Origin: Streptomyces aureocirculatus
GTDB taxonomy: Bacteria; Actinomycetota; Actinomycetes; Streptomycetales; Streptomycetaceae
Reading direction: 5' to 3'
Assembly (NCBI RefSeq): GCF_000720475.1
Contig: NZ_JOAP01000021.1
Coordinates: 1 to 64,000 of the forward strand
DNA length: 64,000 nt
The notes beneath the pieces were generated by a model, which had not been told where the DNA came from, did no database searches, and saw only the letters and a program-made list of their open reading frames with translations. Shown piece by piece: positions 41,209 through 50,193 of this stretch. Both the position numbers and the translations under genes were made by a program. Position 1 is the stretch's first letter; every line of letters begins with the position of its first letter.

Positions 41209-42534
41209 GTGAGCTTCCCGTATAGCGCCCCAGTTTCGCAGACTCTTTTCGACCGTGCGGCGGCCGTGACGCCCGGCGGTGTGAACTCGCCCGTGCGCGC
41301 CTTCCGCGCGGTGGGCGGTACGCCCCGTTTCACGGTGTCCGGTACCGGTCCGTACCTGACGGATGCCGATGGACGCGAGTACGTAGACCTCGTGTGTTCC
41401 TGGGGTCCGATGATCCTCGGGCACTCCCACCCCGAGGTCATCGCGGCCGTCCAGGAGGCCGTCGCCCGCGGCACCTCCTTCGGCACGCCCGGCGAGGGCG
41501 AGGTCGCCCTCGCCGAGGAGATCGTCGACCGGGTCGCCCCGGTCGAGCAGGTCCGGCTCGTCTCCAGCGGCACCGAGGCCACGATGTCCGCCATCCGGCT
41601 CGCCCGCGGGTTCACGGGCCGGGCCAAGGTCATCAAGTTCGCCGGCTGCTATCACGGGCACGTGGACGCCCTGCTCGCCGCCGCCGGTTCGGGCGTCGCG
41701 ACCCTCGGCCTGCCGGACACGCCCGGTGTCACGGGCGCCCAGGCGGGCGACACCATCGTCCTTCCGTACAACGACCTGGAGGCCGTGCACGAGGCCTTCC
41801 ACACCCACCCCGGCGAGATCGCCTGTGTGATCACGGAGGCGTCGCCGGGGAACATGGGCGTGGTGCCGCCGCGGCCCGGCTTCAACGAGGGCCTCAAGAG
41901 CGCCTGTGCGAAGAACGGCGCGCTGTTCATTTCCGATGAGGTCATGACCGGATTCCGTACCAGCAAGGCGGGTTGGTTCGGTGTCGACGGGGTGACCCCG
42001 GACCTGATGACCTTCGGAAAGGTCATGGGCGGTGGATTTCCCGCCGCCGCATTCGGTGGCCGCGCCGATGTCATGGGGCATCTCGCGCCGGTGGGCCCGG
42101 TTTATCAGGCGGGCACGCTGTCCGGGAATCCGATCGCGACGGCCGCCGGTCTCGCGCAGTTGCGGCTGCTCGACGACGCCGCGTACGAGAAGGTCGACGC
42201 CGTCTCCCTCGAACTGCGCGGACTCGTGAGCGACGCACTGCGCAAGGAAGGCGTGGCGCACCGGGTGCAGAACGCCTCCAATATGTTCTCCGTGTTCTTC
42301 ACCGACCGTGAGGTGCGCAATTACGAGGACGCCAAGGGGCAGGAGTCGTTCCGCTTCACCGCGTTCTTCCACTCGATGCTGTCGCAGGGCGTGTATCTGC
42401 CGCCCTCGGCCTTCGAGTCCTGGTTCGTCTCCACCACCCATGACGAGCGTGCCGTCGAGCGCGTCGCGGCCGCCCTGCCGGCCGCCGCCCGCGCGGCCGC
42501 CGAAGCCACGAACTCCCCGGAGGGCTCCGCATGA
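41209..42534 (+). CDS. hemL: Glutamate-1-semialdehyde 2,1-aminomutase
   Basis: 441 aa, PLP fold type I. It converts glutamate-1-semialdehyde to 5-aminolevulinate, the step after HemA. Markers: [47 protein letters not shown] and the Schiff-base Lys in [12 protein letters not shown]. Conserved sequence begins at [10 protein letters not shown], so GTG 41209 is chosen; ATG 41200 and ATG 41179 (GGAGG 10 nt upstream) are alternatives. Translationally coupled to the next gene (ATGA). Confidence 0.95.
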   Translation: MSFPYSAPVSQTLFDRAAAVTPGGVNSPVRAFRAVGGTPRFTVSGTGPYLTDADGREYVDLVCSWGPMILGHSHPEVIAAVQEAVARGTSFGTPGEGEVALAEEIVDRVAPVEQVRLVSSGTEATMSAIRLARGFTGRAKVIKFAGCYHGHVDALLAAAGSGVATLGLPDTPGVTGAQAGDTIVLPYNDLEAVHEAFHTHPGEIACVITEASPGNMGVVPPRPGFNEGLKSACAKNGALFISDEVMTGFRTSKAGWFGVDGVTPDLMTFGKVMGGGFPAAAFGGRADVMGHLAPVGPVYQAGTLSGNPIATAAGLAQLRLLDDAAYEKVDAVSLELRGLVSDALRKEGVAHRVQNASNMFSVFFTDREVRNYEDAKGQESFRFTAFFHSMLSQGVYLPPSAFESWFVSTTHDERAVERVAAALPAAARAAAEATNSPEGSA

Positions 42535-43226
42535 CCGCGGCCGGCAAGCGTGACCAAGAGCTGACCGTCGTCCACCTCATGCGCCACGGCGAGGTGCACA
42601 ACCCCGACGGGATCCTGTACGGGCGGCTCGACGGCTATCACCTCTCCGACCTCGGCCGCCGGATGGCCGACCGGGTCGCCGAGCACCTCTCCTCGCGGGA
42701 CATCACGCACGTCGTGGCGTCGCCGCTCGACCGGGCCCAGGAGACGGCGACACCCATCGCCAAGGCGCACGCTCTCGACCTCGCCACCGACGGGCGCCTG
42801 ATCGAGGCCGAGAACGTCTTCGAGGGCAAGACCTTCGGCGTCGGCGACGGCGCCCTGAAGAACCCGGACAACTGGAAGCACCTGGTCAACCCGTTCAAGC
42901 CGTCCTGGGGCGAGCCGTACATCGACCAGGTGGTGCGGATGATGGGCGCGCTCGACGCGGCCCGGGACGCGGCCCGCGGGCACGAGGCCGTGTGCGTCAG
43001 CCATCAGCTCCCCATCTGGATCGTGCGCAGCTATGTGGAGAAGCGCCGGCTGTGGCACGACCCGCGCAAGCGGCAGTGCACGCTCGCCTCGCTGACGTCG
43101 TTCACCTATCGCGGCGACAAGATCGTATCCGTGGGTTACTCGGAACCTGCCCGAAATCTTGTCCCTAAGCACCTTCTCGCGGGCGCCAAACCGGTGAAGG
43201 GGAAGAGCAAGGCTTTTGGCGCCTGA
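42531..43226 (+). CDS. Histidine phosphatase family protein (phosphoglycerate-mutase-like)
   Basis: 231 aa. RHG motif in [15 protein letters not shown] (His near residue 18) and the second catalytic His in [12 protein letters not shown], plus [11 protein letters not shown]. Phosphatase or mutase of unknown substrate. Start overlaps the hemL stop, so the two are one operon. Confidence 0.92.
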   Translation: MTAAGKRDQELTVVHLMRHGEVHNPDGILYGRLDGYHLSDLGRRMADRVAEHLSSRDITHVVASPLDRAQETATPIAKAHALDLATDGRLIEAENVFEGKTFGVGDGALKNPDNWKHLVNPFKPSWGEPYIDQVVRMMGALDAARDAARGHEAVCVSHQLPIWIVRSYVEKRRLWHDPRKRQCTLASLTSFTYRGDKIVSVGYSEPARNLVPKHLLAGAKPVKGKSKAFGA

Positions 43227-43293
43227 CTCTTCTGACGCCGCGACACTTCTCACACTGCCGACTGCGCTGACTTTCCGTAGCGACCCGGTCACG

Positions 43294-43339
43294 AAAAGGC
43301 GGGCACTTCTCCCTTAACACGGAGAAGTGCCCGCCTTTT
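43294..43339 (+). terminator. Intrinsic terminator of the hemL operon
   Basis: Perfect 19-bp stem (aaaaggcgggcacttctcc at 43294-43312 with 43321-43339), 8-nt loop and T run. 68 nt after the phosphatase stop. Confidence 0.93.
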
Positions 43340-43521
43340 CGCGCCCTGTGTGCCTGCTGTGTGCGCCGGGTAATGGCGCGAACACCCTATGACGCCGAAT
43401 GTCTTCCCTCTGTAATAAGGCCCATATCTGTATCCCTGTTCGGAACCCCGCCGCACGTCGCACCCTCTAAGGAGTTGTCCTTCCGCCGGGGAGGACCGAA
43501 GGCACGACGAATGGGGTTGGA

Positions 43522-44847
43522 ATGCGCGACGACAGCCGCACGGATATGGGCGACGGAGCGTCCGCAACCGGCCGGGCTGCCATGAGTCGCCGGGGTGCCA
43601 TCGGCCTGGGGGTCGGCGCCGCGGCGGCCTTCGGCCTGACCGCCTGCGGCTCGGGTTCCGGTGACTCCGGGTCCGGCTCCGGTTCCGGTGGGGACCAGGC
43701 GGAGGCCGGGAAGCCGGGCAAGCCGAGCCGTCCCGCGAAGCCCATCGGCGACGGTTCCACGGCCTACACGGGCAAGCAGCCGAACCAGCCCGAGAAGCCG
43801 CGCCCCCTGGAGCCGGGCGAGACGCCCCCGCAGTTCGTCGTGTTCTCCTGGGACGGCGCGGGCGAGGTCGGCAACGGTCTGTTCCCGCGCTTCCTGAAGC
43901 TCGCCGAGGAGCACGACGCGCGGATGACGTTCTTCCTCTCCGGGCTCTATCTGCTCCCCGAATCCAAGAAGCGGCTCTACCGGCCCCCGAACAACAACGT
44001 GGGCGCCTCCGACATCGGCTACCTCACGGACGGCCACATCAAGGAGACGCTCAAGTACGTGCGCCAGGCATGGCTCGAAGGCCATGAGATAGGCACCCAC
44101 TTCAACGGGCACTTCTGCGCGGGCACCGGCACGGTCGGCAACTGGACGCCCGCCCAGTGGCAGTCCGAGATCGACCAGGCCAAGTCCTTCGTGACGAAGT
44201 GGCGCACGAACACCGGCTGGAACGACCTGCCGCCGCTGCCCTTCGACTACGAGAAGGAGCTCGTCGGCGGCCGCACGCCCTGCCTGCTCGGCCAGGACAA
44301 CCTGCTGCCGACGGCCAAGAAGCTCGGCTGGCGCTACGACGCGTCCTCGCCCGGCGGCCGCCAGATGTGGCCCGACAAGAAGATGGGTATCTGGGACCTG
44401 CCCCTGCAGCAGATACCGTTCCCGGGCCACTCCTTCGAGGTCCTGTCGATGGACTACAACATCCTCGCCAACCAGTCGAAGAACTCCACGAAGGCCCCGG
44501 CGCACAACTACCCGGGCTGGCGCAAGCAGGCCACCGAGGCCTACCTCTCGGGCTTCAAGCGCGCCTACGAGTCCAACCGCGCCCCCTTCTACATCGGCAA
44601 CCACTTCGAGCAGTGGAACGGCGGCATCTACATGGACGCCGTCGAGGAGGCCCTCAAGGGCATGGCCGGCAAGAAGGACGTACGCCTGGTCTCCTTCCGG
44701 CAGTTCGTGGACTGGCTCGACGTGCAGAAGCCGGAGGTCCTCGCCAAGCTGCGCGGCCTCCAGGTCGGGCAGCAGCCGACCGGTGGCTGGAAGAGCTTCC
44801 TCGGGGGCGCCTCGTCCGACAGCCGTACGGACGCCGAGAAGGACTGA
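43522..44847 (+). CDS. Polysaccharide-deacetylase-like lipoprotein
   Basis: 441 aa. Twin-Arg-type signal (SRRGAIGLGVGAAAAFGLTA followed by C) with a lipobox Cys near residue 36, then a Gly/Ser/Lys-Pro linker. The catalytic-domain-like part begins FVVFSWDGAGEVGNGLFPRF; the family normally has TFDDGP, here WDGAG, so the NodB metal triad is changed, with EIGTHFNGHFCAG as a possible HxxxH variant. May bind or modify cell-wall glycans outside the cell. Start ATG 43522 lacks a strong ribosome site. Confidence 0.78.
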   Translation: MRDDSRTDMGDGASATGRAAMSRRGAIGLGVGAAAAFGLTACGSGSGDSGSGSGSGGDQAEAGKPGKPSRPAKPIGDGSTAYTGKQPNQPEKPRPLEPGETPPQFVVFSWDGAGEVGNGLFPRFLKLAEEHDARMTFFLSGLYLLPESKKRLYRPPNNNVGASDIGYLTDGHIKETLKYVRQAWLEGHEIGTHFNGHFCAGTGTVGNWTPAQWQSEIDQAKSFVTKWRTNTGWNDLPPLPFDYEKELVGGRTPCLLGQDNLLPTAKKLGWRYDASSPGGRQMWPDKKMGIWDLPLQQIPFPGHSFEVLSMDYNILANQSKNSTKAPAHNYPGWRKQATEAYLSGFKRAYESNRAPFYIGNHFEQWNGGIYMDAVEEALKGMAGKKDVRLVSFRQFVDWLDVQKPEVLAKLRGLQVGQQPTGGWKSFLGGASSDSRTDAEKD

Positions 44848-44935
44848 AGCCGTCCGGGCCCCTGTCTGAAAAGGGGCTTTCCGGTTCCGCGGGGGGCGTC
44901 GAAGATCCTCGAATCGGGCATGCGAAACTTTTCAC

Positions 44936-45580
44936 ATGAGTGCCGCCTGCCGCGCCCCCCGCAGCCCGAACCGCAGCCTCCGCCGAAGCGTCCGCAGCCG
45001 CCGCAGTCGAGCGGCACTCCTCGCGGCGGGCGCCGCGGCCCTCGCGCTGACCCTGTCCGCGTGCGGCTCGGGCGGCACGTCCGGCGGCTCCGGCAAGACC
45101 AACTTCATCACCAGCAAGGACGGCATCTCCACCGCCAAGAAGGGCGACCGGCACGACGCGCCGGTCATCGACGGCGAGACCCTCGACGGCGAGAAGCTGA
45201 GCATCGACGACTACAAGGGCAAGGTCGTCGTCCTGAACGTCTGGGGATCGTGGTGCCCGCCGTGCCGGGCGGAGGCGCCGAACTTCAAGAAGGTCTCGGT
45301 CGCCACCAAGGACGACGTGCAGTTCGTCGGCATCAACGCCCGCGACCCGGAGAAGGGCCCGGCGATCTCCTTCGAGAAGGACTACGGGATCGGCTATCCG
45401 AGCCTGTACGACCCGATGGGCAAGCTGATGCTGCGCTTCCCCAAGGGCACGCTGAACCCGCAGTTCATCCCGTCCACCGTCGTCATCGACCGGGACGGGA
45501 AGATCGCGGCGCGCTCCCAGCAGCCCCTCAACGAGGAGAAGCTGCGCAAGATGGTCGACCCCCTGATCGCGGAGAAGTGA
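44936..45580 (+). CDS. TlpA/ResA-like thiol-disulfide oxidoreductase (lipoprotein)
   Basis: 214 aa. Lipobox LTLSAC (Cys near residue 43); thioredoxin fold with active site WGSWCPPCRAE (CPPC). ResA-type proteins reduce apocytochrome c haem-binding cysteines on the outer membrane face, receiving electrons from CcdA, which is the next gene. First gene of the System II operon. Confidence 0.93.
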   Translation: MSAACRAPRSPNRSLRRSVRSRRSRAALLAAGAAALALTLSACGSGGTSGGSGKTNFITSKDGISTAKKGDRHDAPVIDGETLDGEKLSIDDYKGKVVVLNVWGSWCPPCRAEAPNFKKVSVATKDDVQFVGINARDPEKGPAISFEKDYGIGYPSLYDPMGKLMLRFPKGTLNPQFIPSTVVIDRDGKIAARSQQPLNEEKLRKMVDPLIAEK

Positions 45581-45584
45581 TCGC

Positions 45585-46415
45585 GTGTCCGCCCTCCTGA
45601 CCGCGGTCCTCGCCGATCCCGCGACCGCGCACGGCGCCGCCGCACACGCCACCACGCTCGCCGCCCAGCCCGGCGAGATCAACCAGACCGTGTACAGCGG
45701 CACCCTCGCGCTCGCCCTGCCGATCGCGCTGCTCGGCGGTCTCGTCTCCTTCTTCTCGCCCTGCGTGCTGCCGCTCGTGCCCGGCTACCTCAGCTATGTC
45801 ACCGGCGTCAGCGGCACCGACCTCGCCGAGGCCAGGCGCGGGCGGATGGTCGCGGGCGCCGGGCTCTTCGTCCTCGGCTTCACCGTCGTCTTCGTCTCCA
45901 CCGGCGCCCTCTTCGGATACTTCGGGCAGAACCTCCAGGACCACCAGAGCGTCATCAACAAGGTCCTCGGCGTCCTGATGGTCGTGCTCGGCCTGTTCTT
46001 CATGGGTCTCATGCCCTGGCTCTCGCAGCGCGAGTTCCGCTTCCACAAGAAGCCCGCCACCGGGCTCGTGGGGGCGCCGCTGATCGGTGCGCTCTTCGCG
46101 GTCGGCTGGGCGCCGTGCGTGGGGCCGACGCTCGCGTCCGTCAACGCGCTCGCGATCGACCAGGCGACCGCCGGACGCGGCGCCATACTGAACGTCGCGT
46201 ACTGTCTGGGACTCGGACTGCCGTTCATCTTCGCCGCGGTCGCCTTCCGCAAGGCACTCGGCGCCTTCGGGTGGGTCAAGCGCCATTACGTATGGGTGAT
46301 GCGCGTCGGCGGCGTGATGATGATCGCGACCGGCCTGCTGATGCTGACCGGTGTCTGGGAGGACATCGTGCAGGAAATGCAAGTCTGGTCCAGGGGCTTC
46401 ACGGTGGGGATCTGA
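45585..46415 (+). CDS. ccdA: Cytochrome c biogenesis protein CcdA
   Basis: 276 aa, six or more TM helices. The thiol-transfer cysteines are in SFFSPCVLPLVPGYLSYV and VGWAPCVGPTLASV. CcdA carries electrons from cytoplasmic thioredoxin across the membrane to ResA-like proteins. GTG start, 4 nt after the TlpA gene stop. The hydrophobic N-terminus is preceded by a short Ala-rich stretch. Confidence 0.95.
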   Translation: MSALLTAVLADPATAHGAAAHATTLAAQPGEINQTVYSGTLALALPIALLGGLVSFFSPCVLPLVPGYLSYVTGVSGTDLAEARRGRMVAGAGLFVLGFTVVFVSTGALFGYFGQNLQDHQSVINKVLGVLMVVLGLFFMGLMPWLSQREFRFHKKPATGLVGAPLIGALFAVGWAPCVGPTLASVNALAIDQATAGRGAILNVAYCLGLGLPFIFAAVAFRKALGAFGWVKRHYVWVMRVGGVMMIATGLLMLTGVWEDIVQEMQVWSRGFTVGI

Positions 46416-46418
46416 TCC

Positions 46419-48323
46419 ATGAGCAACACCACGACCGACACCGACGCGCAGGCCGCGGGCCCCGACGGCCAGGACGACCTCGGCGCCGCGGGCGCGCAGC
46501 TTTCCACCGCGCCCCTCGACGAGGCGGCGGCACCGGGCGGCGGGCGCGGCGTCGCCGGTCTCGGCGTCATCGGCTGGATCCGCTGGTTCTGGCGGCAGCT
46601 CACCTCCATGCGGGTGGCGCTCCTGCTGCTCCTGCTGCTCTCGCTCGGCGCGATCCCCGGCTCGCTGATCCCGCAGCAGGGCACCGACGAGCTGAAGGTC
46701 CAGGACTTCAAGGACACCCACACCACGCTGGGGCCGATCTACGACAAGCTCGGGCTCTTCCACGTCTACAGCTCGGTGTGGTTCTCCGCGATCTACATCC
46801 TGCTCTTCGTCTCGCTCATCGGCTGCATCGTGCCGCGCACCTGGCAGTTCGTCGGCCAGCTCCGCGGCCGCCCCCCGGCCGCCCCCGGGCGGCTCACGCG
46901 GCTGCCCGCGTACGCCACCTGGCGCACCGGAGCGAGCCCGGACGAGGTCCACGAGGCCGCGCACGGCCTCCTGAAGCGGCGCCGCTTCCGTTCGCACCTG
47001 GTGGGCGGCTCCGTCGCCGCCGAGAAGGGCTACCTCCGCGAGGCCGGCAACCTGGCCTTCCACGTCGCGCTGATCGTGCTGCTGATCGCGTTCGCCGTCG
47101 GACAGCTCTTCAAGTCCGAGGGCGGCAAGCTGATCATGGAGGGCGACGGCTTCTCCAACACGCTCTCGCAGTACGACGACTTCAAGTCCGGCAGCCTCTT
47201 CGACACCCAGGAACTCGCGCCCTTCAGCTTCAGGCTCGACCGCTTCGAGGGCTCGTACGAGATGACGGGCCCCGAGCGCGGCACGGCACGTACGTACCGC
47301 GCCCACGTCACCTACAGCGAAGGCGCCCACGGGCCCGAGAAGAAGAAGACCATCGAGGTCAACAAGCCCCTTGAGGTCGACGGCTCGAAGGTCTACCTCA
47401 TCGGCCACGGCTACGCGCCCACCGTCACCGTCCGCGACGGCAGGGGCAAGGTCGTCCAGCGGGTCTCCGTGCCGCTCCTTCCCATCGACTCCATGGGCAC
47501 CGCCACCGGCGCCATCAAGATCCTCGACGGGTACCGCGACAAGAACGGCAAGAAGGAACAGCTCGGCTTCAACGCCTTCTTCGTGCCGACCTTCGCGGGC
47601 GAGGGCAACGGGCAGATGTTCTCCCAGTTCCCCGCGCCCTTCAATCCGCGGCTCGCGCTTTCGGCGTACCACGGCAGCCTCGGCGTGGACTCCGGTGTTC
47701 CGCAGAACGTGTACCAATTGGACACGCGGAAGATGCAGAAGTTCGAGGACGCGAAAGGTGAGCTGCTCAAGAAGCGGCTGAAGATCGGCGAGACCATGAA
47801 GCTGCCGAACGGCGCCGGTTCGATCACCTTCGAGAAGGAGCTCAAGCAGTGGGCGACCTTCCAGATCTCGCAGGAGCCGGGCAGCGGCTGGGCCCTCGGC
47901 GGCGCGATCACCGCGATCGCCGGGCTCGCCGGGTCCCTGTTCATCCAGCGCCGGCGCGTGTGGGTCCGGGCTACGGTCGCCCCTGACGGGGCCACCGTCG
48001 TGGAGATGGCGGGCCTCGGCCGCAGCGAGTCCGCGAAGCTCCCGGAGGAGCTCGCGGCGCTGGCCGCGGACCTGCACGAACGCGCGCCCAGCAGCCCTGA
48101 CGCCGCCACTGACGGCGCCGAAGCCGCCGAGCCCGAAGCCGCCGAGCCCGGCGGCACGGTGACCGCCGCCGAGCCTGACGCCGCCAAGGCTGACGCCGCG
48201 AAGCCTGACGCCGCCAAGGCTGACGCCGCCAAGCCTGACGCGGCCAAGCCCGACGCAGTCGAAACCCCCGCCGACCCCGACCCCACCCCCGATGTTGTTC
48301 CTGCCGAAGGGGCTGAGAAGTGA
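46419..48323 (+). CDS. resB: Cytochrome c biogenesis protein ResB (Ccs1)
   Basis: 634 aa. Four TM helices: three in the N-terminal third (WIRWFWRQLTSMRVALLLLL, SSVWFSAIYILLFVSLIGCI, FHVALIVLLIAFAVGQLF) and one near residue 490 after a large external domain. With CcsB it forms the System II haem channel/synthetase. The C-terminal 110 residues are Ala/Asp/Glu/Lys/Pro-rich with five DAAKx repeats, an unusual disordered tail. Operon with ccdA (3-nt gap) and ccsB. Confidence 0.94.
   Translation: MSNTTTDTDAQAAGPDGQDDLGAAGAQLSTAPLDEAAAPGGGRGVAGLGVIGWIRWFWRQLTSMRVALLLLLLLSLGAIPGSLIPQQGTDELKVQDFKDTHTTLGPIYDKLGLFHVYSSVWFSAIYILLFVSLIGCIVPRTWQFVGQLRGRPPAAPGRLTRLPAYATWRTGASPDEVHEAAHGLLKRRRFRSHLVGGSVAAEKGYLREAGNLAFHVALIVLLIAFAVGQLFKSEGGKLIMEGDGFSNTLSQYDDFKSGSLFDTQELAPFSFRLDRFEGSYEMTGPERGTARTYRAHVTYSEGAHGPEKKKTIEVNKPLEVDGSKVYLIGHGYAPTVTVRDGRGKVVQRVSVPLLPIDSMGTATGAIKILDGYRDKNGKKEQLGFNAFFVPTFAGEGNGQMFSQFPAPFNPRLALSAYHGSLGVDSGVPQNVYQLDTRKMQKFEDAKGELLKKRLKIGETMKLPNGAGSITFEKELKQWATFQISQEPGSGWALGGAITAIAGLAGSLFIQRRRVWVRATVAPDGATVVEMAGLGRSESAKLPEELAALAADLHERAPSSPDAATDGAEAAEPEAAEPGGTVTAAEPDAAKADAAKPDAAKADAAKPDAAKPDAVETPADPDPTPDVVPAEGAEK
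48177..48251 (+). repeat. Five 15-bp in-frame repeats in resB 3' end
   Basis: Five units of gacgccgccaag(g/c)ct encode DAAKA/DAAKP in the ResB C-terminal tail. Confidence 0.9.
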
Positions 48324-49462
48324 CTCTCGCCACCACCCTCGCCGCCGCGCCGAACGAGGATCTCGCGCACACCAGCAATGTGCTGATCTACTCCGCGATG
48401 GCGGTCTATCTGCTCGCCTTCTTCGCGCTGATGGCGGAGTGGCTGTTCGGCAGCCGCAGCAAGGTCGCCCGTACGGCCGCCGCGCTCACCGCCACGAAGG
48501 AAGCCGCACAAGCGGCGCCGGGCGCCGCCAAGGCGTCCGCGCCCGGCGTCACCGTGCGCACCAAGGGCGGCACGGCCACCCTGGAGCGCCCGAAGAGCGA
48601 GCGGGCGGCCGCGCCGAAGGTCGTCACGCGGGCCGTCGCGGGCAGCCGTGACGTACCGGACGGCCCCGGCGCCGCGGCGGGCGACGAACAGGGCGACCTC
48701 TACGGCCGCATCGCCATCTCCCTGGTCGCGCTCGGGTTCCTCATCGAGGTGGGCGGTGTCGTCACCCGCGCCCTGTCGGTGGAGCGCGCGCCGTGGGGCA
48801 ACATGTACGAGTTCAACATCACCTTCTCCACGGTGGCCATCGGCGTCTTCCTCTCGCTGCTCGCCCTGCGGAAGAACGTGCGCTGGATCGGCCTCCCGCT
48901 GGTCACCACGATCCTGCTCGACCTCGGGCTCGCGGTCACGGTCCTGTACACCGACTCCGACCAGCTCGTCCCGGCGCTGCACTCGTACTGGCTGTGGATC
49001 CACGTCTCCACGGCGATCTTCTGCGGCGCCGCGTTCTACGTGGGCGCGGTCTCCACGACGGCGTACCTGTTCAAGGACAGCTACGAGGCCAAGCTGCAAC
49101 GCGGTGAGACACCGGGCCGGTTCGCGACCTCCGTCCTCGAGCGGCTGCCCGCGGCTGCCTCGCTCGACAAGTTCACGTACCGCATGAACGCGGCGATCTT
49201 CCCGCTTTGGACGTTCACGATCATCGCCGGTGCCATCTGGGCGGGCGACGCGTGGGGCCGCTACTGGGGCTGGGACCCCAAGGAGGTCTGGTCGTTCATC
49301 ACATGGGTCGCCTACGCCTGCTATCTGCACGCCCGCGCCACGGCGGGCTGGAAGGGCCGCAAGGCCGCCTACCTGGCCCTGATCGCCTTCGGCTGCTGGC
49401 TGTTCAACTACTACGGCGTCAACATCTTCGTGAGCGGCAAGCACTCGTACGCGGGGGTCTGA
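48320..49462 (+). CDS. ccsB: c-type cytochrome biogenesis protein CcsB (CcsA/CcmC family)
   Basis: 380 aa, about eight TM helices. Haem-handling Trp-rich motif WGRYWGWDPKEVWSFITW (near residue 315) with flanking His. It delivers haem to the exported apocytochromes with ResB. GTG start overlaps the resB stop (GTGA). Last gene of the tlpA-ccdA-resB-ccsB operon, closed by a strong hairpin. Confidence 0.95.
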   Translation: MTLATTLAAAPNEDLAHTSNVLIYSAMAVYLLAFFALMAEWLFGSRSKVARTAAALTATKEAAQAAPGAAKASAPGVTVRTKGGTATLERPKSERAAAPKVVTRAVAGSRDVPDGPGAAAGDEQGDLYGRIAISLVALGFLIEVGGVVTRALSVERAPWGNMYEFNITFSTVAIGVFLSLLALRKNVRWIGLPLVTTILLDLGLAVTVLYTDSDQLVPALHSYWLWIHVSTAIFCGAAFYVGAVSTTAYLFKDSYEAKLQRGETPGRFATSVLERLPAAASLDKFTYRMNAAIFPLWTFTIIAGAIWAGDAWGRYWGWDPKEVWSFITWVAYACYLHARATAGWKGRKAAYLALIAFGCWLFNYYGVNIFVSGKHSYAGV

Positions 49463-49474
49463 CCCCACGGCTGC

Positions 49475-49518
49475 CAGAGGCCGGTTCCCGTGACCCAGGT
49501 CACGGGAACCGGCCTCTG
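49475..49518 (+). terminator. Terminator of the cytochrome c operon
   Basis: Perfect 20-bp stem (cagaggccggttcccgtgac at 49475-49494 with 49499-49518), 4-nt loop, 12 nt after the ccsB stop. No U tract. Confidence 0.9.
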
Positions 49519-49539
49519 TCGTGGGGACAGACAAGGGGC

Positions 49540-50193
49540 GTGGAGACGAATCAGGGGGACCCAGGGGAACTGAAGGAGCACCGTGAGCGCATGCGGGCCC
49601 TGCGCGTCCGGATCAGGGACGGGGACGCCGACGCGTTCGGGGAGGTCTTCGACGCCTACGCGCGCTCCGTCTACAACCACGGCTACCGGCTCACGGGGGA
49701 CTGGTCGACGGCCGAGGAGATCGTCTCGCTGACGTTCCTGGAGGCCTGGCGGCTGCGGGCCAGGATCGAACCGGACGGGGGATCGGTGCGGCCGTGGCTG
49801 CTCGGGATCGCCACCAACGTGACGCGCAACCAGCGCCGCGCCGCCCGCAGGCACGCCGCCGCCGTCGCCCGGATGCCGCGCGACGGGCCCGTCGCCGACT
49901 TCGCCGACGAGGTCGCCGGGCGCCTCGACGACGCCGGGCAACTCGCCCTCGTCGAGGCCGCGCTGCGGGGGCTGCGGCGCCCCGAGCGGGAGGTGCTCGC
50001 GCTCTGCGTGTGGTCGGGGCTCGGCTACGAGGCCGCGGCGGACGCCCTCGGCATTCCGGTGGGGACGGTGCGCTCACGGCTCTTCAGAGCCCGTACAAAA
50101 CTCGCGAAAGCCATGGAACCGGCCGCCGGGCGCGGACAGGTGAGAGGTGACCGCACCACCGCGGTCAGGCCCATCCAGGAGGGAAACCGATGA
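49540..50193 (+). CDS. ECF RNA polymerase sigma factor
   Basis: 217 aa. Region 2: DAFGEVFDAYARSVYNHGYR and STAEEIVSLTFLEAWRLRA. Region 4: RRPEREVLALCVWSGLGYEA, ALGIPVGTVRSRLFRARTKL. It has a short N-terminal tail and no SnoaL-type extension. GTG 49540 (AAGGGG upstream) or ATG 49591 are possible starts. Stop overlaps the start of the CU044_5270-like membrane gene. Confidence 0.9.
   Translation: METNQGDPGELKEHRERMRALRVRIRDGDADAFGEVFDAYARSVYNHGYRLTGDWSTAEEIVSLTFLEAWRLRARIEPDGGSVRPWLLGIATNVTRNQRRAARRHAAAVARMPRDGPVADFADEVAGRLDDAGQLALVEAALRGLRRPEREVLALCVWSGLGYEAAADALGIPVGTVRSRLFRARTKLAKAMEPAAGRGQVRGDRTTAVRPIQEGNR

Noticed and set aside
45528..48077. 849-aa open frame antisense to ccdA-resB
   Set aside because: Shadow of the highly biased sense codons; no start region or domain supports it.
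49490..49503. GTGACCCAGGTCAC matches the Crp-type pattern GTG-N6-GNCAC
   Set aside because: It is the top of a 20-bp perfect terminator stem right after ccsB, so the symmetry comes from the terminator.
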